From Manis javanica (Eukaryota > Chordata > Mammalia > Pholidota > Manidae), in the NCBI RefSeq assembly GCF_040802235.1, contig NC_133158.1:36150001-36214000 (forward strand): a stretch of DNA of 64,000 bases, in the 5' to 3' direction. This document shows positions 1 through 10,000 of the stretch, in pieces; position 1 is the stretch's first letter, and every line of letters starts with the position of its first letter. A program made the position numbers and the translations under genes. The notes under the pieces were generated by a model that made no database searches, was not told where the DNA came from, and was given only the letters and a program-made list of their open reading frames with translations.

Positions 1-56
1 TGAGTCTGAAAAATCTCTATTCGTCATTTGTCTTAACTTAAAAATGTGTAGGACCA

Positions 57-2108
57 TACTGACCTACTGGCCTACTAACCTACTAATTCATTGACCTCTG
101 ATCCCTCCTCACTTCCCTCTCGGCCTTGGTCTGTCCTATCCCACTCACACAGACCCCTGCCCGCCCTACTCCCGGCTTCCTGCCACACACTTTCCCCACC
201 CCCTACCCCCAATTGCGATCCCTCCTCTCCCCTTCCCCTTCCCCCCTTTGGCGCCCAGCACCCCTGAGAGGATCAGGACATGAAGATGCAGAGGCTGCTC
301 TTCTGGCTCCTCCTGCTCGGGTGTCTCAGTCACTCAAACAGCAAGATGTTTTCACTTAAAACAGCCTTTCCTGTCATTACAAGTACTTCATAGACACACT
401 TTTTAATGACTTTAAACTACTCTGTTACACAGATAGAGCGTAACTCACTGGACCTTGTATTCCCTTAATGTCGGGCATTTGGGATTCCAAATTTTCACTA
501 AATGCTGCATAAAACACCCCTTTGGGTAAAAGGCTGCATCAGCTATGGTGACCTGCACGTTCAGCTGCATGATAAAATTCACTGTTGAGGAACTGTGGCT
601 CCTTCCCACATACTTCATGAGTTTACCATGGAAGACATAGAGTTCCCATCCGTCCTTGCCCGTATTTATTTTGCCTGACACTTGCCACCTGGGGCTTGAT
701 GATTCTAAAATTCTGCAGAAGCTCACTGTTGGAGCTGCCATCCTTGGAGTTTTGGTGCTTGTCATTTATCTCTGGACAACTGTCCTTGTGATAAAACTTC
801 GAGGATATCAAGTTAATTTATACCAGGTAACTGTGAAGATCAGTAATGTTGCAAAAGAAAATACAGAACTTGAGAAAAAAATACCTGCTTGGGAGCAGAA
901 GATCAGCGAATCAGCAGAAGATCAAAGAAATGTCTCCAAGAAACTAAGAGGGAAAATAGGATTCTGTCTGATGCAGCCCTTATGTTTAAGCATGATACCA
1001 ACGGAGTTGAAGAGACCAATGGGATTTTGAGTGACATCCTTAGTACTTGGCTGTCTCAGAGAGGTCGGAAGTCAAGATTCAGGAGTTGGTTTAAATCGCC
1101 CTTGATGAAGCCTGTGTCAGTAAACCAAAAGTGAACTCGGAAGACCAGCATGTGCTGAAGGAAGGCATTGAGTTTCACCTTTGGAAGGAACTGACATGAG
1201 GTGAGAATGCTGAATGCTGAAAAATGTAACCTGGAAGAACATAAAAGAGACCCTAAACAAAGTTGTCATGTACTGAGGTCTGCAAAAGCTGCAAGGGGAG
1301 TAGAATTCAAACACCTGAAGAAGATCATAGACCTGTGTAATGAAAAGTATGCAGAAAAGAAAATGGCTGCAGATGAGAAGCCGAAGAAGCAGCACAATGA
1401 AAGCTTAAGAAGCACAAATCACCTTTTAGCTACAGAGGCGAAGTTGAAATCAGCAGAAAGAGGTAGAAAAGTGCAGGCGAGAAACTGAGCAATCTAAAAA
1501 CCATACCCTGCAGCAGACCACACCTTTCAAAACCCAGGTTACCTGCCAAGGAAAAAGGGTTCAAGACAACTGGACCAAGACTCAGATTTTGAGCAGGTTG
1601 GAGATTCAGCAGACCAGGGGTGCATGCACTTGAAACTCAGCCTGGAAAAGCAGAAGCTGCCTGAGGGATACAAGAGGCAGACACCAATGCCTGGCAGACC
1701 TGAGAAACAGAACCCTGGGCATAGAGGTTCAGGATGCGGTGCAGCTCCCAGGAGGAACTGTGGCTCCTTCCCGAATAAGGGTGCCTCTGAGGGCCAAGTC
1801 CATATGGATGCAGGAAGACCTCATTTCCCAAGACCGCCCTGCATGCCCTACCTGATGGGCTGCCGTCCATCACCATTCGTCACCTATGGACCACCTCCAC
1901 CTGCTCCTCCACCACTCAGACTATCAGTTTAAAATTTGGAGAGGACCCTGAGCTGTGACCAGTAGGCTGTGGCAATGATACATTTAGAAAAATGTCATAA
2001 CTACATTATGGTCTGAATGTTTCCCCTGCCAACCCTGGCCCCTCCTCTCTCTCCGCCCCTAGTGTGACCCTTAATAAACCATTCCCAGTTCTATAAAAAA
2101 AATATATA
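57..2108 (+). pseudogene. Chimeric processed pseudogene, MIA3/TANGO1-cTAGE-like, in COPG1 intron
   Basis: This is a decayed, frameshifted retrocopy of a TANGO1/cTAGE-family mRNA; the family encodes ER-exit-site proteins for bulky cargo export. From about 680 the + strand frames give a membrane segment followed by TVLVIK, then coiled-coil fragments (QETKRENRILSDA, ADEKPKKQHNE) and a proline-rich tail (KLPEG, PMPGRP, VTYGPPPPAPPP) in the order seen in MIA3. Multiple frameshifts and stops break it. It ends with AATAAA near 2071 and an A-rich tail at about 2093-2102. TGTAGGACCA occurs at both 47-56 and 2109-2118, consistent with a target-site duplication. The 5' part is mosaic: a C-rich leader, a signal-peptide-like start at 280 (MKMQRLLFWLLLLGC), a 185-bp copy of a downstream COPG1 intron and a COPG1-exon-like piece. 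The parent gene could be another member of the family. Confidence 0.75.
347..531 (+). repeat. Duplicated copy of COPG1 intronic segment 5632-5812
   Basis: This 185-bp block aligns to 5632-5812 with about six substitutions and one 4-base indel. The source is a fragment of an old L1-type repeat. Independent old L1 copies would be far more diverged, so this is a secondary duplication in the same orientation. It lies inside the chimeric retrocopy. Confidence 0.85.
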
Positions 2109-2297
2109 TGTAGGACCAGTTTGTTCTTTTGCCTGTTTCTGTCTATAATAGCATTCTCCTCATTCTTCTAGTCTTTACCTGAGCTCCACCTTCTTTTAAG
2201 AATCCTTGCTGAGCTTCTAAAGTTGAGGAAGTCTCCAAATGGATTAGGCCCAGGACACTGGGATCTCCCAGTCAATTTATTGCTTCTGAGGTCTTTT

Positions 2298-3725
2298 TTT
2301 TTTCAAAGACAGGGAAATTTATTTTGTATCTAAGAATAAATGGACGCTAAAGAATTAAAGTGTCATTTTTTTCAGGAAAACAGATACTACTCATTTTTGT
2401 CAAACACTGATAATGATTTGGACCCAGTAACTAATTTTCATATGATTCCATGAGCCTTTTCTTCAAAGTATGCTATCTGGGCTTCACCTAGAGAACATCT
2501 GACTACATCTACTTCTCCACCTCCGTTCTTCTCCTGCTGAAAGTGAATGTTAAGTAAATCCTCTACAATCTCTTCATCCATCATCTGAAGGTCTTCCATT
2601 CCAGTCAGAAGCACTGTCCTCTCAGATATTCCTGAAAATACCTGAAAATTTCTCAAGTGCGTTTCTATATATGGAGAAACAGTGACTCTATGGCAGTGTT
2701 GATTTATATAAAGAGGATAGTCTTTCCTTTTCAAAATCTTGTCAGCAATGAAGCTCAGTTCTAGCTTGTCTCTCATCTGATTTTCAGGCAATTCATCAGG
2801 AATTTCAGTAACATTGATCTTCATTTTAGACACGTCTACGGGAACCTGGAATCTGACTCCAGAGTTTAATGGAACGGGGTTGGCCATCACCTCTACCTCT
2901 AAGTCCTCTATCTGCACATGATGTTTCCCCATCCTGATCACATTTTGGGCAACTTATTCTTTTTCAAATGTGATAAGCACTTGTCCTCTTTGTAGCTCAT
3001 AAAAAACTTGGGAGCGCACTTGAAATAAACAAGAGGTGTTAAAAAACTGGCTGTCCTCAGGATTCTCTAAGGATGTGAATTTCATCTGTGTTTCGGGAAT
3101 ATCCACTTTAATCTGGAAGTTTCTGGCGGCCTCTTCTAATCAGCTTCAAGCTTCTGGATTTCCTCCTTTAGTATTTCCTTTACAATTTCATGAATTAATC
3201 TCTTTTTGTTCATCTTTCAAAAATTTTTCATCTCCATGCTCGTTAAGAACTTGTTTTTTGTTACCTTCATCAGCTGCCATGATTCCCTTGATAGACCAAG
3301 GTGGACTGCCCTAGACAGAGTTCTCAAGGCCCACTGAGTTGAGGAGGTTTTCACTGGCCAAATCATTCCAAGTTTCGATTTCCGAAATGAAACAGCGCGC
3401 TTTAGAGACTGGTCAGGGGACCGGGCTGCGCGGAGAGGCCGTCGCAGGCCCAGGGGCGGGGTGCCTCCTCGGTGGCTGACAGCGTCGTCGTCGGAGCGCC
3501 CGGGACCGCGGGCGCCGCAGGGTCGCGGTGGGAGCGGACGGGACGGGAGGGGACGGGAGGGGGCTGCCGCTGCGCGCTCTCAGCCCCGCGCGCGCCGCTC
3601 CTCGCGGTCCCCGGCCCCGCGGCCCCGCCTCCCGTCCCATCCCGAGCCTCGCTCTCAGGGGCGACCAGCCGCAGGGATGGCAGCCCGGAGATGGCGCGCC
3701 GCACTCACCCGCCTGGGCCGGCCCC
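2298..3725 (-). pseudogene. NMI processed pseudogene with CpG-rich 5' leader, antisense in COPG1 intron
   Basis: This is an intronless retrocopy of N-myc and STAT interactor (NMI), an interferon-inducible cytoplasmic protein with NID domains. On the minus strand the start-like ATG is at 3280 (MAADEGNKKQ). Later frames give [59 protein letters not shown] and [13 protein letters not shown]. All are close to human NMI, which has 307 residues. An open stretch of 167 codons (2438-2941) survives, but about 26-30 residues between the KLELSF and ADKILK blocks are missing, and the N-terminal part is broken. A poly(T) run at 2294-2303 marks the 3' tail. A 16-base target-site duplication with one mismatch (GCTTCTGAGGTCTTTT at 2282-2297; the 3726-3741 copy has A for G) brackets the insertion. 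It shows that the GC-rich block 3410-3725 moved with the copy. Confidence 0.9.
3371..3382 (-). promoter_or_regulatory. ISRE-like element in NMI retrocopy leader
   Basis: On the minus strand the sequence reads GAAATCGAAACT, which fits the interferon-stimulated response element GAAANNGAAACT exactly. NMI is an interferon-induced gene, so the element probably came with the retrocopied leader. Activity here is not shown. Confidence 0.6.
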
Positions 3726-3728
3726 GCT
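3410..3728. promoter_or_regulatory. CpG-dense block (retrocopied NMI leader)
   Basis: About 320 bases are very rich in G+C and CpG, and the block ends abruptly at the retrocopy target-site duplication at 3726. The surrounding intron is AT-rich. Open frames on both strands here are products of base composition and have no recognisable protein. Confidence 0.65.
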
Positions 3729-3949
3729 TCTGAGATCTTTTGTGGGACAGAGGGGAGCATAGTAAAATGTGAGCAAATTCAGGGGGATGAGAAAATGTAT
3801 TGGTGTATTTAGGAAATAGTGAGTAACCCTTGTATCTACATACCCATCTATCTCAGTAAGGTGAAAGATTTTGAAAATTAGGCATGAGGATTTATTAGAA
3901 ACCATCACAGGCCGCTCTGGGCATTGAACGTGTGGCCTGTGGGTTTCAG

Positions 3950-4092
3950 AGCAGTTGGCAGCAGTGCCAGAGTTCCGTGGGCTGGGGCCCCTCTTCAAGT
4001 CCTCGCCTGAGCCCGTGGCCCTCACCGAGTCAGAGACAGAGTATGTCATCCGCTGCACCAAACACACCTTCACTGACCACATGGTGTTCCAG
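3950..4092 (+). CDS. COPG1: COPG1 coding exon 1 of 6 in window
   Basis: The acceptor is tttcag and the donor is CAG|gtgagc. The exon starts with the last two bases of a Glu codon and ends in phase 0 at MVFQ. It encodes the linker-to-appendage transition ([26 protein letters not shown]). Confidence 0.95.
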
Positions 4093-7000
4093 GTGAGCTT
4101 GTGGGGCTGAGGTCCTGCTGGGGATCGGGCCCAGGGATGGTCCCGGTCTGACGGTCCTGTAGCATCATGGCACCCCCTCACTGAATAGGTTAGGAGCCCA
4201 GCTTGATGGCAGGATCTGTCACCAGCTGTTGTGTCTCTTGCACCCTTGACACTCTGGTGTCGTGAGTGTTGGCACAGAGACAGGAAGCCTGGGTGAAAGG
4301 ACTGGGATGGCCCAGGTGGTGAGAATTAGGACCACCTCGAGCAGTGTCTGACCTCCTCTCTGGTCCAGTTTGACTGCACGAACACGCTCAACGACCAGAC
4401 CTTGGAGAATGTCACTGTGCAGATGGAACCAACTGAGGCCTATGAGGTGCTCTGCTACGTGCCTGCCCGGAGCCTACCCTATAACCAGCCTGGGACCTGC
4501 TACACGTTGGTGGCACTGTCAAGGGAAGACCCCACAGCTGGTGAGCCCCTCTCCAGAAACCACCCTGGTCACATGGGAGCCCCTGGGTCAGGATGGGGTG
4601 GGCAGCTTGTACCCTGGCTGTTTGTCCCCTATTAAAGCTTCACCTCCTTGATATCAGACCTGAGAAGAACAGCTGGGTCCTGGGTACTGTTCGTACGTTA
4701 CCTCATTTTGTCCTTGTGGAGGACCCATGGGGATAAGTACTGCTCTCCCTGTTCCTAGATGAGGCCGACTTGGGTTAAATGACCTGTCCAATGGGGTATG
4801 TGGTGGGGACTTGATAATGGGGGGAATCTGTAACCACAGTGTTGCTCATGTGATTTTATATTAATGACACCAAAAAAAAATGATCTGTCCAAGTTCCTGT
4901 GGCCGGGAAGAGGCAGAACCAGGTCTGGCTGGACTCCAAACCAGTACTTTTCCTTTATACCATGAAAATACAGAGATGGGCACAAAGGCAGGCCCCAACC
5001 CACTCCTCCCAAGGAAACCACCATCTTTTTCCAGGCCTGGGGCAGTGGGCCTGTGACCGTCATGGCGTAGCCATCCTGCAGCATCTCTGCTTCCTCTTTC
5101 TTCTTCCCCAGGAGGGGGCTCCTCTGACCCATGACCACCCACCTTCCACAAGGAGGCACCCCCTGTCCAGATCCATCGGTTGGATAGCATGTCCCTGCTG
5201 CTAGCGCTCAGGGGCCTGGAGAGCAGGCTGTGGCCATCCCCCCTATGGCTGGGGACGTCCTGACCACCGGCCTTTCTCCCCACAGTGGCCTGCACGTTCA
5301 GCTGCATGATGAAGTTCACTGTCAAGGACTGCGACCCCACCACTGGGGAGACCGACGACGAAGGCTATGAGGATGAATACGTGGTGAGAAGCTAGTGTTG
5401 GGAGGAGGCTCACATTTGTGCCTGAGGTGGCCTCCAGGGGCTAACAGTCAGACGTGGCCTGTTTTCTTGCCGCTTTTAGTTTCAAAGCTCCCTTTGAAAG
5501 AAATTTTCTTTAGACTTAAAAAAATACATGCTTGTGTGTAAAAAGAAAACATGGGAAGTACAAAAACAAAGTATAAACATACAGAAAAACATTGCACATA
5601 GTCCTTACGTGGGAACTAGGCTACATCTCACTGTTTTCACTTAAAACAGCCTTTCCCGTCATTACAAGTACTTCATAGACACTTTAATGACTTTAAACTA
5701 CTCTGTTACATAGATAGAGCGTAACCCACGGGACCTTGTATTCCCTTAATTTTGGGCATTTGGGATTCCAAATTTTCACTAAATGCTGCATAAAACACCC
5801 CTTTGGGTAAAAATTTTTATCTGCATGTCAAGTTTCTTGCTTAGGATAGATTCCTAGCAGTAGAACAATTAGGCCAAAATATAGGAATGATTGTAAGACT
5901 TTGATTCATATTGTCAGATTGCTTTCTAGAGAAACAAGGTCAGTTTGCATCTGCTTGTAGTCCTGCTCTGCTCTGAAGTAGCCCTTCCAGTTGCACCTCT
6001 CTGAGCCTGGATGGAACTGCACGAGTGTGGTTCTGGGCTGTGATCATGGGCCACAGGCTCAGTGCCATCTGAGTGCAATGCTACACTTGGCCTAGGGTGG
6101 AGATGGTTAGAGCTCCTCATGGTTGGGACAGCCACTGTGGAATACAGCGGACACTCTCCAGCAGTGACCCCCAAGACCAAGTGAGCTCCTTGGGAGAGCT
6201 GGGCCTAACACATTGCTTCTGCTGTTGGAACTGAGTCCTACTTAGGTACACCTTCAATATCCACAAGAGTAGGGAGGGGCTTAGTGAGGATCTGCTGGTG
6301 AATGAACAGGAAACCTTTGTGGACACTTAGTCCAAGGTGAGGGGAAGTATTGTGAGTCAAGTTCAGGGAAGACATGGCTGACTTAGAGGTGGGGGTCCAG
6401 TATAAGGCAGGCTTATAGAGGACACAGCTGAGGCAGGGGGAGGATCTGACAAAGCCATAGGAGGCAGAGCTCCGTGAGTGCTCCCACAGTCCCTGGACCC
6501 TGAGGTGCTGACTAGGCAGGCTCACAGGGGATGTGATCTTGCAGCTGACACCATGAGGTGGGTGCTTGGATTGGGGCGTTTTCCGTTGAAGGGTACCACT
6601 TGGCTGTGAGCACCTTGAGGACAGGTACATGGTCAATTTGCTGTGTGTCCCCAGAGCCTAGCAAGTACCTGCTGAATGTGTTGCAGGAAGGGATGAGCAG
6701 TGAGTTCAGAGCAGAGACACAGAGGTGTGCAGAGCAGGGAGTCTTCCCCCAGAGGGCTGTGCCTGATGTCCCCCTCTACCTTCCCAGCTGGAAGATCTGG
6801 AAGTCACTGTAGCAGATCATATCCAAAAGGTCATAAAGCTGAATTTCGAAGCAGCCTGGGGTGAGGTTGGGGATGAGTTTGAGAAGGAAGAAACATTCAC
6901 CTTGTCCACCATCAAGACACTGGAAGGTAAGATCCTCGGCTCCTGCTGAAGTGCTGTCCTCCTCTCTCCCCTCCATCTCCTGCGCCCCAAGGATCAGGGC

Positions 7001-10000
7001 CATGTCTAGAGAACTTACTTCAGATGCCACTTCATTAAAAGCCCCTCAGAGCCAGGTTAGGGGTTGGAGGAATGGTGGTGCCAAACAGGGCTTAACAGTA
7101 CTGGGACTTCTTCCTACAGAGGCTGTGGGCAATATTGTGAAATTCTTGGGAATGCATCCTTGTGAGAGGTCAGACAAAGTACCGGATAACAAGAACACCC
7201 ACACATTGCTCCTGGCTGGTAAGCAGCATTTCTGGGTGTGAAGGGCCTGGGTGCCCCTACCTCCTGGGCCGAGGGCTGCACTGGGAACACAGGATTCAAA
7301 ATTCATTGTTGCAAATTCACAAGGTTAAGAGACCTGCCGTGAAATGCCTCCCTCCCACCCCTTGCTGCCAGTCATCCTGCTCCTTGCCAACAGGCAGCCA
7401 GTGTTACTGTTATGAACACACAGTGCCAGGATGGGCTTCCAGTGATTTTATGGCTATAAAAACTAGTATGTACACAGTTCCCTTTTTTTTTTTTTTATCA
7501 TTTATCTACAATTACATGAAGAACATTATGTTTACTAGGCTGCCCCCTTCACCAAGTACCCCCCACAAACCCCATTACAGTCACTGTCCATTAGTGTAGT
7601 AAGATGATGTAGAATCACTACCTGTTGTCTCTGTGTTGTACAGCCCTCCCTGTGCCCCCACCACACACACATTATACATGCTAATCGTAATGCCCCCTTT
7701 CTTTCTCCCCGCCCTTATCCCTCCCTTCCCACCCATCCTCCCCAGTCCCTTTCCCTTTGGTAACTGTTAGTCCATTCTTGGGTTCTGTGATTCTGCTGCT
7801 GTTTTGTTCCTTTAGTTTTTCTTTGTACTTTTTTTTTTTTTGTATCATTAATCTACAATTACAGAAAGAACATTATGTTTACTAGGTTCCTCCCTTCACC
7901 AAGTCCCCCCTACATACCCCTTTACAGTCACTCTCCATCTGTGTAGTAAGTTGCTGTAAAATCACTACTTGTCTTCTCTGTGTTGCACAGCCCTCCCCGT
8001 GTCTGCCACGCACTATACATGCTAATCGTAATGCCCTCTTTCTTTTTCCCTGCCCTTATCCCTCCCTTCCCACCCATCATCCCCAGTCCCTTTCCCTTTG
8101 GTAACTGTTAGTCCATTCTTGGGTTCTGTGATTCTGCTGCTGTTTTGTTCCTTTAGTTTTTCTTTGTTCTTATACTCCACATATGAGTGAAATCATTTGG
8201 TAACTTGTCTTTCTCCACCTGGCTTATTTCACTGAGCATAATACCCTCTAGCTACATCCATGTTGTTGCAAATGGTAGGATTTGTTTTCTTCTTATGGCT
8301 GAATAATGTTCCATTGTGTATATGTACCACATCTTCTTTATCCATTCATCTATTGATGGACACTTAGGTTGCTTCCATTTCTTGGCTATTGTAAATAGTG
8401 CTGTGATAAACATAGGGATGCATCTGCCTTTTTCAAACTGGGCTGCTGCGTTCTTAGGGTAAATTCCTAGAAGTAGAATTCCTGTGTCAAATGGTATGTC
8501 TATTTTGAGCTTTTTGAGGAACCTCCATACTGCTTTTCACAATGGTTGAACTAATTTACATTCCTACCAGCAGTGTAGGAGGGTTCCCCTTTCTCCACAA
8601 CCTCACCAACATTTGTTGTTGTTTGTCTTTTGGATGGTGGCTATCCTTACTGGTGTGAGGTGATATCTCATTGTGGTTTTAATTTTCATTTCTCTGATGA
8701 CTAGCGTTGTGGAGCATCTTTTCATGTGTCCGTTGGCCATCTGAATTTCTTCTTTGGAGAAGTGTCTGTTCAGCTACTCTGCCCATTTTTTAATGGGATT
8801 ATTTGCTTTTTGTTTGTTGAGGTGCGTGAGTTCTTTATATATTTTGCATGTCAAGCCTTTATCGGATCTGTCATTTATGAATATATTCTCCCATACTGTA
8901 GGGTACCTTTTTGTTCTATTGATGGTGTGCTTTGCTGTACAGAAGCTTTTCAGCTTAAGAGTTTTATGGTTTCATGACTTACATTCAGGTCTTTGATCTA
9001 TTTCAAATTTACTTTTGTGTATGGGGTTAGACAGTGATCCATACACAGTTCCCTTTTTTTTTTTTAAGAGGGCATCTTTCATATTTATTGATCAAATGGT
9101 TGTTAACAACAATAAAATTCTGTATAGGGGAGTCAATGCTCAATGCACAATCATTAATCCATCTCAAGCCTAATTCTCGTCAGTCTCCAATCTTCTGAAG
9201 CATAATGAACAAGTTCTTACATGGTGAACAAGGTCTTACATAGTGATACATGGTGAACAGTGCAAGGGCAGTCATCACAGAAACTTGGTTTTGATCACGC
9301 ATTATGAACTATAAACAATCAGGTCAAATATGAATATTTGTTTGATTTTTATACTTGATTTATATGTGGATCCCACATTTCTCCCTTTATTATTATTATT
9401 TTTATTTTTAATAAAATGCTGAAGTGGTAGGTAGATGCAAGATAAAGGTAGTAAACATAGTTTAGTGTTGTAAGAGAGCAATTGTAGATGATCAGGTGTG
9501 TGCCTGTAGACTATGTGTTAATCCGAGCTAAACAAGGGCAATTAAACATCCACGGATGCAGAAGATTTCTCTCAAAACAGGGGGGGTGAGTTTCTAAGCT
9601 TCACCACTGTTGATCCCCAATTTCTCACCTGATGGCCCCCCTGCGACTGTGCCTGTCTTAGGTTGTTCCTCCCTTGAGGAATCTTACCCGTCTCTGGCTA
9701 ACCAGTCATCTTCCGGGGCCATACAGGGAGATGTAAAGTTGGTAAGTGAGAGAGAAGCCATATTGTTTGAAAAGGTTAGCTTTTTACTTCTTTGCAGATT
9801 TATGCCCTGTGGCTTCTATGCCCAGCATTTGTCTTGAGGTATCTTTACCACTTGGAGGAATTATGATACTCAGTAAATTCGATATGAGGCACGAATTCTA
9901 TTTAAGGGTTGTAATTAGGAAGGAAGAAGAAATGCTATAGAGGTAGCATATGGAAGAAAACATGGGAGGATTGATTATTTCTTTGACATATCTTCTTGTA

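Noticed and set aside
280-391. Short secreted protein starting MKMQRLLFWLLLLGC
   Set aside because: The signal-peptide-like start runs directly into duplicated L1-derived sequence and stops. It is more likely the relic of the retrocopied 5' end than a gene, though the parent was not identified.
3402-3812. Several overlapping open frames in the GC-rich block
   Set aside because: All are shadows in the retrocopied NMI leader, open on both strands, with no protein similarity.
4861-5343. 160-codon minus-strand frame over a COPG1 exon
   Set aside because: Antisense shadow of the COPG1 exon at 5286 and its intron.
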